64,000 bases of DNA from Rhododendron vialii (lineage: Eukaryota; Streptophyta; Magnoliopsida; Ericales; Ericaceae). The stretch is from assembly GCF_030253575.1 (NCBI RefSeq), contig NC_080569.1:21512001-21576000 (forward strand). The letters run 5' to 3'. The first letter of the stretch is position 1. Each line of letters opens with the position of its first letter. A model generated the notes under the pieces. It had not been told where the DNA came from. It was given only the letters and a program-made list of their open reading frames with translations, and made no database searches. Made by a program: the position numbers and the translations under genes. Positions 48,290-60,300 of this stretch are shown here, in pieces.

Positions 48290-48530
48290 AGGCCCCGTTT
48301 CAGAAACCTTCTTAAAAAATAAGCAGTTTATTTCACATTTTCAAACTCAAAAATAATATATATGAAAAATATTTTTTTAATTTTTTTTGCATCGTATAAA
48401 AGATCTCAATGAGATGTTTGAAACAAGATCCATATTGCATATTTTTACATTTCAAGAAGTCCATAATTTTTGAACTTGAAATTGCCTTCTTAAAAAATAA
48501 GGACTTTTTTCCTATTTTGGAATGGGGCCT
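48290..48530. mobile_element. MITE nested in the Helitron (PIF/Harbinger- or hAT-like)
   Basis: Ends GGCCCCGTTTCAGAAACC and TTTTGGAATGGGGCC are inverted, and CTTCTTAAAAAATAAG occurs in both arms. TCA on each side may be a 3-bp target-site duplication, which would favour PIF/Harbinger. Confidence 0.6.
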
Positions 48531-50044
48531 CAGTCTTCCTCTCTCTCGCGGCTCTCTCTTCAATCGACCCACCGCATCCCTCTCTCCCCTCCCTCTGTCG
48601 ACTCCCTCTCTCTCCCTCCGACCAAACCCTAAGTCCCCGTGGGACCTCTCGGCATCGACGGCAGATGATTAGTTCCACTTCAGTCAAGATCAGTAGGCCA
48701 TTCTGGCGACGAAGCTTCGACAACACCAGATCAGCAACGGCGGAGGGAGTTGTCTAGCAGCGGCAGCGGCCAAGTTGTCATTGCTTCAACAGCAGTTGCT
48801 GTTTCAGCCCAGAGGTGTTGCCGGGGGGGTTTTCAGTGATTCGAATCAGAGTGATTGCACCAAACGGAGCAAGTACTACGATTATTTCTTCTCTCATCAT
48901 CATTTATGGAGTTCAAATCAACACCAATAACAATAACTCTATAAAAGGCGAGAGGTACATATATATTTAATGCCATCACACAGTTTCTTCTTTTTGTGAT
49001 TGGTTCTCTAAAACAGCTAACGAAAATCTCGATTGCTTTATTACTTAGATGTAAATCTGCCGGTTTCGTTACCAGTTCCGTGTAAATCTGTCGGTTTCGA
49101 TATTTTGAGTGACTTCGATTAATATATTTCGTGAATTGACTTGCGTATGGACTGATAAATTAGGCCTTGAATTGTTATTCTTGTTTTGTCAATGAAGGTG
49201 TTTAGTTCGAGAATAGGAACCGTAAGGGGGAGTGAGGGAAATTAACCATTGATTCGCCCACCCCTTGAGCGTCGTACTTGAAAACTCTAAGTGAACAGAG
49301 CCTAGGTTCTTTTATGATGGTGGCCACTTAGCTCTTCAATCACACATTAAAAGGGTAAGAAAAAAGAAAGAAAGAAGTACATGGTTGTGTCATGGAATGG
49401 AAATTTAGTGGAATTACTTAGTTGGAGTTTTGGAAAAATCGTAAATGGACTGATTCGAACCATTGTTTTCCCCTTTTACGTGAGTAGCATCTATTATTGC
49501 CATTTTTTGCAACATGTACAGATTTGGACATCCTTTCTTTTTTCTTTGTTTCATTTATAGATTATTATTATTATTTTTTTTTTTTTTTTTTTTTTGGGGC
49601 GGGGGGGGGGGGGGAATGGGAAGGAAAAAAGGCTCTGAGTCGAGTGAGCAAGTCCAGATTGTTTTGGTTCCTTTTGTATAAATCATATGGTCTTACACAA
49701 TTTATGAAATTATACAGTGTTTTTGGCTCAAATGGTTGTATGCAGAATGATGCAATTGCAGAAAATTATTGTATCATATTCATAACGTAGCTAAATGTCT
49801 TGTTTCTATCAGTCCGTCTAACTTCTTAATTATTGGCGTTTGATTCAGGCATTGTTTGCTTGAAGGTTTCATTTCATGATCTCAAGTTTACGACATCAAT
49901 ATTAGACTCGGTAACAAGTTTACATAGAGGATGGAGGTCGACGAAGGACCTTAGCTTTCTCTTCATTTTGAAGTGCGGGAGGGCAAATTGTTGTATGAAG
50001 GTAAAAAGTTTACGAATATACTAAGGTAATGAACAAGTAGATAC

Positions 50045-50516
50045 AACTGCACTTCTTAATATGAAATCCTTTTTTGATCCAAAACATTTGAAGGATGGAG
50101 CTTCCTTTGTTTAGTTGATTGATGGATCTTAAAACTTATTTCTATTCATTGTTTCTTTGTTTAGTTGATACGTTGTTTTATTTAATTTCTCAAATTAGCA
50201 CTCCTAATGATGTTCTACGTGTATTTAACCCCTCCTGTGTTCCTCCCCCCCCCCCCCCCCTCCTAAAAAAAAAAAATACAAAATAATAATAATAATAATA
50301 ATAATAAACAAAACTGCACTTCTTGATATGAAATCCTTTTTTTGATCCAAAACATTTCAAGGATGGAGCTTCCTTTGTTTAGTTGATTGATGGATCTTAA
50401 AACTTATTTCTGTTCATTGTTTCTTTGTTTAGTTGATACGCTGTTTTATTTAATGGCTCAAATTAGCACTCCTAATGATGTTCTATGCATATTTAACCCC
50501 TCATGTGTTTCCACTG
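50045..50516. repeat. Tandem duplication of about 205 bp separated by (AAT)n and poly-C
   Basis: Copies 50045-50250 and 50312-50516 agree nearly throughout (GGATGGAGCTTCCTTTGTTT). Each is followed by a C-tract (50247-50262 and 50520-50529). An (AAT)n run lies between them. Confidence 0.9.
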
Positions 50517-53122
50517 TGTCCCCCCCCCCAACACACACACACACAACAACAACAAAAAATCTAATGGACACACCACATGATTTCCCCAGTGTGTCGGACA
50601 CGGATACACTGTTTATTTAATGCCACATGAAGCCTATAATTTTGCTCTTAATTTGTTTCCAAAATGGTAGAACGATAATCTCCTTATGAGGTTCTTTGTG
50701 GCTTGAATCCTTTTTATGTAGGATATATTCTTGATGATATCAAAACAAAAATATTCTTGATGATGGGGTACGAGGGTTCTCTGATATGAGCAGAAGATGA
50801 ATCCGATTTTAAAGTGAACAATATTTATGGTGATTGCTCTTTATGAACTTTTGATTTAACGTGAATGATGCAATCGATAAAAAATGAATAGAAAGAGGGA
50901 ATTAATGCAAATCCGATGGCCATCTTCCACTTTTGTGGGTAGTAGTTGGATGGGGGTGGGTGATGGGGTTCTTTTCACATGTCAGGGATAGATTCTTTGG
51001 TGGTTGGCTTCAAAATGGAGGGAGAGGAATGAGTGGACTTTCTCTAATTGCATACTTTGTTTGTTCTTTGCCTTCTATAATTTAAGCCTTGATCTGCTCT
51101 GATTTGTTTGATCAAATTGGCTACAAATGTGGTTTATTACGTACGATTTATTACTGGGCATATAGATTGGTAGGAGGTGGGATTATACAACTAACAACTA
51201 TTTGCTTTAATAGGTGATACCAGCGGCTTACCTGGAGTGTTTTGCAAAATCAAATTTGCAAAACTGTAATCCGTTATCCAGCTACGTACCTGGGCATAAT
51301 TTAAGCCTTGATCTTCTCTTTCCTGCTATATTCTCTAGCAAAATCAAAGGTGCGAGGTAAGAACCTATAATCCCTTATCCAGTTAGCACCCTTTTTCTTT
51401 TTCTTTTGGTCAACACATTACACAGATATTTTTTTGTTCAGATATAGTTGGGTTATAGGTGCTGAAATCCATGTTCCAAAGTGCTGAAGTTGATATAAAA
51501 GCTGGATGGTTTGAGTTTATGTGCAACTAGGGTTCAAAAATTTTGTTTTTCTCTACACACCACTAAACCCCAGGGGAGTTTACTCGACCCATTCCCCAAT
51601 CTCCCACACTGGTCAAGTAAGTGTGCGACTCCGTATGAGGACCTCCTTACCTTCTGCCCTCTCTCCGTTCACACGGTTCTCAAAGCAGAGGAGGAAGGGT
51701 GGGTAGCAGGTACCACGAGCCCAAAGTTTTGTAAATAAAACATAGGCTTAGTAATGTGGGTTCTCTATGAATATTTGAATGGATCGACACTGAACGAGGG
51801 AGAGGGATATGAAGCTCCTTCAAGTAATTTTGGTTCTTTGTGTTTTCTTTTGTGCGATGGAAGTATGACTAACCTATGAGGTGAATGTTCTTCTCAGTAG
51901 CTAAGGGTTCTCCTTTTGCTTTCTACATCACTAAGTAGGTCAAGTCAGCGTGCTGTTGTAGAAGTTTCCACATTGTCTAGCATTTTCTATTACTATAATT
52001 GAAAACAAAATGATGTCACTAAGCTCTCGATAATGCTATCCATTTTTATCATCTCGACTTTATTTACCTATGAACTTGACTTACGAAGTTGAGGACCCCC
52101 AAGATAAATAATTCTATTCTCTAACCTCTTTTGGCACTATTCGAGGAAATTTTTTCTTGCAAAATCTATATTCGCTGGTGTTGTTTTTTAATCCTGGAAT
52201 CATACAGCTGGATAAGGGAGCACATGTAGCTTTGTGGGCTGAAAGGATAAAAGGATCATGCAGCGATGATCAGTTAAAGTAAAGTATGTCAATTGTGAAC
52301 TTTAGTATAAGGGTATTTGGCTTGATGTATGACCTTTAAGTTGTATGAACGATAATACATCTATCGCATATGCAGTTGCCTATCATCGAAATAAATTTTG
52401 TTGTGCTTTGGAGCATTGTGCATGGTATTGCTTATCAGGTCAAGTTTTGAATTTATGGGTTTTAAGTTGAATGCACGATTATACATCTTTTGTCACCTAT
52501 AAAAAAAATACATCTTTTCTTTATTTTTGTTAGGCTTACTCTAGCTCTGAATAAAACACTTTAAGATTGGTTATTTGAAATAGGGCGGCTTTGGTGAAGA
52601 AGTTCAAATTTTTTGAAAGCTTGGTGTTTGCAAGAGGATGACTTCGGTGAAGTCTCCTATATTTGCTGACGTCACGATCTAGCTCACAACACGGCTTTAC
52701 TCTTTCTTTTTTTGGTACTCTATGTGTGGGCAACCTTTTAAATTGCATTTTGCTTAGCTTAAAAGAAAACTTTGATGGAGTTAAATTGGATTCGTGGGAT
52801 AGAATTGGATAGTGTCCTTTGTTGATGTTGTCAATTGAGACTATATTACATTTAAGGCACGGGCATTCGCTAGTTTTTAATAGACACGAACTGTCTACGC
52901 TACATTAACACTAAACTAGGTCATAGGCACAATTCGTCTCATCTTTAAACATGGCTTATTTTAACTCACTATATATTTGGTAGCGTGAAAACAATTGTAA
53001 AACCATTGTATTTATAATTACAGAAAATAAATACAACATACACCAAATATTGCAATGAGATTTATTGGAAACAAAAGGTCTGGATTATACATTCCCCACA
53101 TTGAATTGATCTAATCACAAAA

Positions 53123-53303
53123 TCTATATAATAAGGGAGAACGGTTTTTGAATCTTATCTCTCTATAAATCATAACCATTGATTTGCTCTATAGACCCTA
53201 CGGCTCTCCCTCTCTCTCAAACAATAACAATTACACAATAGCCACTAATTAGATCTCACATTCAAAATTCATATCTCACTCTCTCCTCCTCCTCCTCCTC
53301 CTC

Positions 53304-53381
<78 letters not shown>

Positions 53382-53952
53382 ATCTTCTTCTAGCTCTCCA
53401 CTCCCCCCTCGCCTGATTTTCTTTAAGAACAAATACTCCCTTTAGATCAGTTTTGGTCACAAATTCAATCAATGACTCCTCATCCTCCTCTCTCTCTCTC
53501 TCTGTTATTTCAATCATGAAGCAAGTCTATTTTAGGCTCTCTCCCTCTCTCTCTTGAATACACACATGCCCAAAGGCAGCCAATTCGAAACCAGATTAAC
53601 TCCATTTTTTTTCTCAGTTTAAATAGCTATTTCGATTGCAAAGCTCCCAGATTGTCCAATCTATAACAAGATTGTCTACCTTTGGGTCGAGGTTTGATTT
53701 TGCAATGATTCCCTTCCCGCTACCCACCCCCCCCTTCCCCCCCCCCCCCCCCCCCCCCCTCCCTAAAAATAAATAAATTAATAATAATAATAACCAAATG
53801 TTCCATATTTTCTCTGTGTGTATGCTATTTTGAAATTTTGAACGACCCCTCGGTATTACATAAACAGGTTGATACTTTGTTCACGGTTACAATATTGATT
53901 TGCATGTGTGCTGATTGTTCGATCAGCGTCTTCAGGCACGAGCATGTGCTAA
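53123..53952 (+). mobile_element. Non-autonomous Helitron, 0.83 kb
   Basis: It starts TCTATATAATAAGGGAG after A and ends with a hairpin GCAC-GAGCAT-GTGC running into CTAA before T. TC start, hairpin plus CTRR end, insertion between A and T, and no inverted repeats are Helitron hallmarks. The inside is mostly microsatellites ((CTC)n, (CT)n, (AC)n) and a C-tract at 53727-53759. It belongs to the same family as 48093-52873. Confidence 0.7.
53281..53383. repeat. Compound microsatellite (CTC)n(CT)n(AC)n
   Basis: About 25 bp of CTC units, about 50 bp of CT and about 26 bp of CA/AC in succession. Confidence 0.95.
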
Positions 53953-54362
53953 TTTAATTTTAAAAAAAAATTCCTGTATAGATCAATTTCGTTGGCGGAG
54001 GTGGTCAATAGTTTCATAATTTATTTTAGTTGGGATCAAAATGCATTGGCGGGGGCCCCTCTTTTTGGGCCCTAGGTCTTGCCCTTGGGCCGGGCCTCGT
54101 TCTGAAACGTAATAGAAAATTGCATGGTACTAGATTGATCTGGTTTGGTTGCATATGAGCCACTTCGAACAAAAGTAAACTCATTATTTTGATAAAATTG
54201 TCAACCAAGCAAAAACATTTATCCCTTGCTTTACCAGCAGAATTACAATCTGGATACAGAGTCACAATTTCATCGTATTGACAAAGTCAAAGATGGATGA
54301 TGAACCACAGGGCAAACACTCGTATGTCCTGCAGATATCCGTCATCCTGGAGATTTCCGTCA

Positions 54363-57300
54363 TCATTCTTTGGCAACGACAACTTGTTCTTCAGAAAAAT
54401 AGTCACGCCTGAAATTTTCAGAAGAAACAAAAATGCATCACAGATATGCAACACTGACCACAATTACAGAATTTTCATTCATTACACCCAAAACTACCAA
54501 TATACTGATTAAAACAGAGAGCAGATTTCCCTTCCCTCCAATGCCTATATATATCAGTGCATGGATATAATGTATGACTGTACTTAAAAACGAATAAGTG
54601 AATGGATATAATTGTCATTGCCAAAATTCAACACTTGATCGAGTAAACATAAATTCAAGCTGACTTACTGAAGTTTTCGTGAAAGTTGGTAAAGGCCTGT
54701 CCCAGCCATTGCAACATTTACGCTAAAAAGGTTCCAATTCTTCTGCAGTTCAGAATCAACGATAATCAAGAGTTAACCAACAAGTAACAATAGTCAGACA
54801 TATTACCAAAGAAATCCCATCAATCTAAATCAAGAAGTAGTATAGAGGCAAGAATCTTTCTTAAAAGGTAAAAGGTAAAGCGTGAGAAGAAAAAGAACGA
54901 GTCGTTCACCACAGTTTCAATTTATGTAATGGGCAAGGGATACGATTCATGATGGAGTCAGTGTCATGTGTTTCAAGTCTCTGGTTTAGGTAAATATCTC
55001 ATGCATTACCTGACTAATATGCTGGTGAAGACTTGCAGTCTTGCACATGCATTAAAAAAGTACATAGCATATGGATTGTTTTGCCACTGGATGAATTTGA
55101 CACTTGGACAAAAGCTCTCATTGAAAAGACTCATCCTAGTCCGTTAAGATAGGTATGCGTTAACAAATGGAAACAAAAGCACTGCATGCTTCCAATTCTC
55201 CAAGTTTCTTCCCATACATAATTCATGTAGTACTACATTGGCATGCAAGGGAGAACCTACGAATCTACAATATTGGTCGCAAGGACCTCCCAATCTCCCA
55301 TAGTAATAAAAGCAGAAGGAATGCCCTTAGATTAAGTAGGGAAAAGAGAAAGCAGAACAGATCCAAGGCAGATAACATCATATGGTCGAAGGTTGGCTAC
55401 ATAATACCTCACTTTGTTTGGTTGAGCTTTTAGAAAGTTATTTTTGAGAGTTGGAGTGGTAATGAGTGGAGAGAGATAGAGAGAAAGATTTATTGAAAAT
55501 TGTGCCGAGAGTTGAAAGTTACTCTCAAAAAGGGCAACCAAACACAGCGTTGAAACTTCTGAAGTTGTTGGCTTGTCGCCACCCTTTTATCAGCATTCTC
55601 AACCCCCCCCCCCCCCCCCCCCCAGGATGCTAAAAGAATGTCCATCCAATAGAGGCTACAACTTCTACCATTGCCAAAGCTATGTCCATATAAGTCTTTC
55701 TCTTGGCTCCTTCAAGACTCTGCAAATGTGACAAAAGTACTGGTGCTTGGAAGTAGGGAAAAGAGTCTATATAACTCAATGGTCTTCTTGGAAACAACTG
55801 CAAAACTCATCTGATGACAGGTACCAGAATAACAACCATCACTGGCTAATTCAAGTTGATGCTCAGGGAAGACTTTTCTCAGCAATGAACTCGACGGGAC
55901 GAGAGGGATCAATGTAAGTTACATCGATGAAGTTACTTGGCCAATATGCTGGCATCTAAGTATTTCCTCCAGGGAGGTTGCATAGAAATCCAGGCTCAAT
56001 TATTACCCATTAATATGCATAACCACCCCATAGGATACTGACCCAACTTGAAGAGTTCATCATTTTACTAGAAGGTGGACAATTTCTTCTCCCGAATTAA
56101 GAATATACAGAGGAAAGCATCAGGTGAAATCTGACCCACGGATCTGCAGTGATGAAATTTCAACATGTGTTAGATTTAGACCAACTAGTTTCAGCGACTT
56201 TGAAACTAGCAATGATATAGTGGAAAAAATAGATGACCAGTGGTTGTGCAAGCTGTTTAGTGGAGGAGAGGGAGAGTGGGAAAATTAATAGATTACGGTA
56301 AGTTTTGTGAGCTTCCTACACAGAAACAAAGGGGAGAAATACATAAGGTAAGCTGATTTCTGAACCTGACTAAACCAGGTCAAGGGGAAACAAGTTAAGC
56401 TATTAGTCTTTCAGTAAACAAGAGAGCCGAAGATTTTTTAACAACTATGTCATACATGTCCAATACAAACTTGTGCTATATAATAGTTAAATGTTTATCA
56501 GAAGCAGAGAAAAAAATCTCTAGATGTAAAAAGTGCCACGAATGACAAGGTATCAAAGATTGCAACAAAGTTTCCAATTAAAATGCCTATATAATAGTTA
56601 AATGTTTATCAGAAGCAGAGAAAAAAATCTCTAGATGTAAAAAGTGCCATGAATGACAAGGTACGTATCAAAGATTGCAACAAAGTTTTCAATTAAAATG
56701 CCTATATAATAGTTAAATGTTTATCAGAAGCAGAGAAAAAAATCTCTAGATGTAAAAAGTGCCATGAATGACAAGGTATCAAAGATTGCAACAAAATTTT
56801 CAATTAAAATGCCATTTACAAATGTAGAGAACTGCAACCAAGCTGTCAAGATTAGGTACATTGAGGTTTTCCCTTGTAAATATTGCCAGAAATGATATCA
56901 TTTACGGAAACAAAAAGCTGATACTGGGAATGTTCTCCACTATGTCTACTCGTGTATTCTGCTAACATATCGCAAGAGCATGTCCATAAATTTGAACTGA
57001 AGTATGTTGAATTTCTTCAGTTAGTTAAGACTCTCATATTTTCAATCTGAAACAAAAGAATAATGGGCTTTTTTCAGCTTATATGTGGAAAATTGATGTG
57101 TTTCAACATGCTTCAACTTCTAAAGAACTTTGAGCTATGTCAGCATGCATGAGAAAGTAGAACATATACAGTAGAGAACATACTTTATCCAATTCTTGTT
57201 TCCCTGAGTAATACCTTTTGCAGCAATATTTGCAAGGGAAAACATCAAGTGTTTCCCAATCTTGACAACTCGGTTTCAGTATTTAAGAATAGCATTTTAA

Positions 57301-60300
57301 TTGGAAGCTTAGTTGCAATCTATCTTCCAATTAACAATCCCTGGTGATACCTTGTCATGAAAGGCCATATAGCAAATTGCTACATAATGTTATTCTGGAT
57401 AGAATAATATAGCAATATTGGCATAAGGAGTATTAAATTGAACTAACGAAACAAAGCCACTGAGTCCTGCTGTAGTATCTAAAACATCAGAAAGCACTTT
57501 GCAAATAACCAAAACATACCGGCGTGATTACAGTACTGTAGCGGGACCAGATAATTCCAGTGGCTGTGACCGCTGTCACAAGATGGAACGGACAAGAAAG
57601 ATATAAAGTAACTTCAGCACTAAATTGTAGCAGAAAGAACTAGTGTATGGTACAACTATTACTAGGTTAGATGAATGCAGGTACACAGCAACACCATCAA
57701 AATACATGTATGAATGGGTGTGCATCTGTGTTTGTGTGTGTGAGAGAGAGAGAGAGACGAGGAAAAATCATTCAATGCCCCTGGGGCACCGCGGCGCACA
57801 CCCTGCACAAAGAAATATTATAAATCCTTCTCGCAGGTGGATAGGCTACTAGAGTCCTCCACAAACTTCACACTTTTCAAATCCCTAGGGGCTAGATGGT
57901 GCCGTAGACAGAACTAGGAGAGAGAGAGACTACTAATTGATATATGAGAGAAAATACAACTGATGTATTTTCTATTGTAGGCTACGGGTATATATAGATG
58001 AGAAAAGTAGAGATATAAGACTAACTTATCTCTATCACTTAGGTAGTTTGAGTCCCTGTAGGACTCATCTCCTTAAGTGGTTGAATCCACTTAATATTTA
58101 TCATCTAAAGTTGTAAGTTGTAGAGTTCACTTAGAACTTATTACATATTTAAAATACATAATAAATACAACTGAATATTATCCCATGTGGACGCACCCAC
58201 GGACCCGTGCCCCAGGGGCATGGAATAATTAAGAGAGAGAGAGAGAGAGATGAAAGAATAAGTGTCACGACCCAGCCCGACGAGACATGGGTCAATGACC
58301 GACCAATGAGATTAAGTCACCCTAGGTCTAAAGTTGTGAACAGTTAAGAGAAGATTTATTTAAAACCCCTTCATACTAGTTGCCAAAGGACTTAAGATTT
58401 GCGATTTAAAATGTGGCATTTTTTTTTTTTTTGAAGTTACTAACTTTCATATCGCAAACTATCCAGAGTTCTAGCGTGCGGATGCAAAAAGTCATACGAG
58501 TACATAGATTACACAGCTTAAGTCGTCATAGACCGGGACAAACCGGCTAACAAAAACTATCCTATATAACAGATCTTAATGACAACGGCACATATGAGCA
58601 TATATACATCAAAAGAACTTCAACTTTAGGCGAAGATTAGTCCATCTACTGCTGTTGACCTGAAAAGAGTTATTTTGAAAATTCATAAGCTAAAGCTCGT
58701 GTGAAACATGACACATCGAATTCAAAGTTTAACTTGAAAAACTTCTTGAGAAACAACAAGTTCTTTCTTCCATCCTTGTTATGTCATGGATTGATCAAAC
58801 CAAATTAAATCGGTAAAATGAAATTTTATCATTTCTAGCTTTAAGTAGAAAACCTTCAAGATATTCAAGACATCAGATTATCCTCTCTGTTCGTCGATTT
58901 CATGCATCTTCCATGAACAAGTTTCAATCAGAAATCTAGAGGAGCTACCTCTACATGAAAGGGAATGACGTCAAACCATCAGGATATCTGATCAATATCC
59001 TCCAACCTTATTACTCCAATTCCACTTTGTCTTTTTACCGTCCTCAAGTAGGGACACATGTTCAGATGCATCGACAAGAAAATTATATATTCCTTTTCAT
59101 CATTATGTCATAAGAAATTCCTTTTTCATTATAACATGCAAAGGCGATTTAGGCATTAAAACAAAGTATGACAAAGATAGTGCATGTTTCACCTCTCGTC
59201 CTGCCGATGCAGCTAAGGCTAGACGTATCCTACTGGTTCACCCTCGCACACCCGAACCTAAACATAAAGTAAGACCAAAGTCAAACATCGACCAACTAAG
59301 ATGTTAAAAGCCAAAAGAGAGAGAAATTAGTCAATAGAATAAGTATAGAAACATAATTACCTCTCAAAGAGTAAAATAGTCTATTAACCTTTAATATAGG
59401 AGACTCAAACTATTTTAATCAACTTAAAATTTAAATTAATGAAAATCTGATCCAAAAGTAAAAATTCAAAGAAAATTAACATAAAAGATTAACTTCACCG
59501 GTTAGTACAAGAAAGTGGTAGTTTAGGCACAAAATGGCCTTAAGGGCAGAATAGTAATTTAAACTCTTTTTTTTTTTTTTTTTTTTGTAAATACTTTGGT
59601 ACATGTCACACTATGTCAAATCTTGTGCATGCATGATTTTTGGATAATAGAAAACTTATTCAGTCGATAGGAGGTGTCGGGGTTCGTTCTTGGTATCAAA
59701 CGTCCATTTATCACCAAACGATGCACCCGACTTAAGTAATCAACTTAAAAATTCAAAATACAACTCAATATAAAGAAAAGAATAAGACATGCAAAGTCAC
59801 AAGAAATTTATATACATATAATAAAATGCTAGACTAGTTTTAAACCGACAGCATAACGGCTTAACCAAAAGTAATATCATAATTTATTTGAGACTAAAAA
59901 CTAAAATTTAGGTTCTGATCTTAAAAGTAAATGTTCAATTAATTCATAAAAATTCGGAGAAAAATTAGTTCATAATGCAAAATTTCACAAAAATGACTAC
60001 AAACTACTCAAAATAGGAGAAATTGCCACCTTTTAACAAAAAGAGCATAACTCACTCATTTTTAATTCAATCAAAGTAATACTAGATCCCAAAGTTAACT
60101 AATCCATAGATGCAAGTCTAGAAAAAATAATATAGTGACTCTCTTTACAAAACAAAAGCATAAATCTCAAAACAAAAGGGAAATTTCCAGATTCGTCCTA
60201 CACTGGACAGCTTGCAGAAAAAAATTCATAACTAATTCATTTTAAATCCGTTTCAGTTGATTTCAGTGGCTAAATCTTCCCAACAAAAAGATCTACAACT

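Larger units (their letters stand above)
48093..52873 (+). mobile_element. Non-autonomous Helitron, 4.8 kb
   Basis: The 5' end TTTATATAATAAAATAGAAC (TC mutated to TT) aligns with the start of the neighbouring Helitron at 53123 over about 35 bases. The 3' end GGCACGGGCATTCGC then CTAG, followed by T, matches that neighbour's GGCACGAGCATGTGCTAA. Insertion lies between A and T, as for Helitrons. There are no terminal inverted repeats and no Rep/helicase frame. The inside has leader-like CT-rich sequence at 48531-48650 and a GC-richer patch to about 48850, possibly captured gene pieces, but no coding product is recognised. Confidence 0.55.

Noticed and set aside
53727-53759. Long C-runs here and at 50247 and 55604 as functional elements
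   Set aside because: Homopolymer tracts are common in microsatellite-rich DNA and prone to sequencing error; no motif context supports a function.
55712-55912. 66-codon minus-strand frame in intron 3 of the pyruvate carrier gene
   Set aside because: It looked exon-like (PEHQLELASDGCYSGTCHQM), but no matching splice sites or further exons were found and the carrier model is complete without it.
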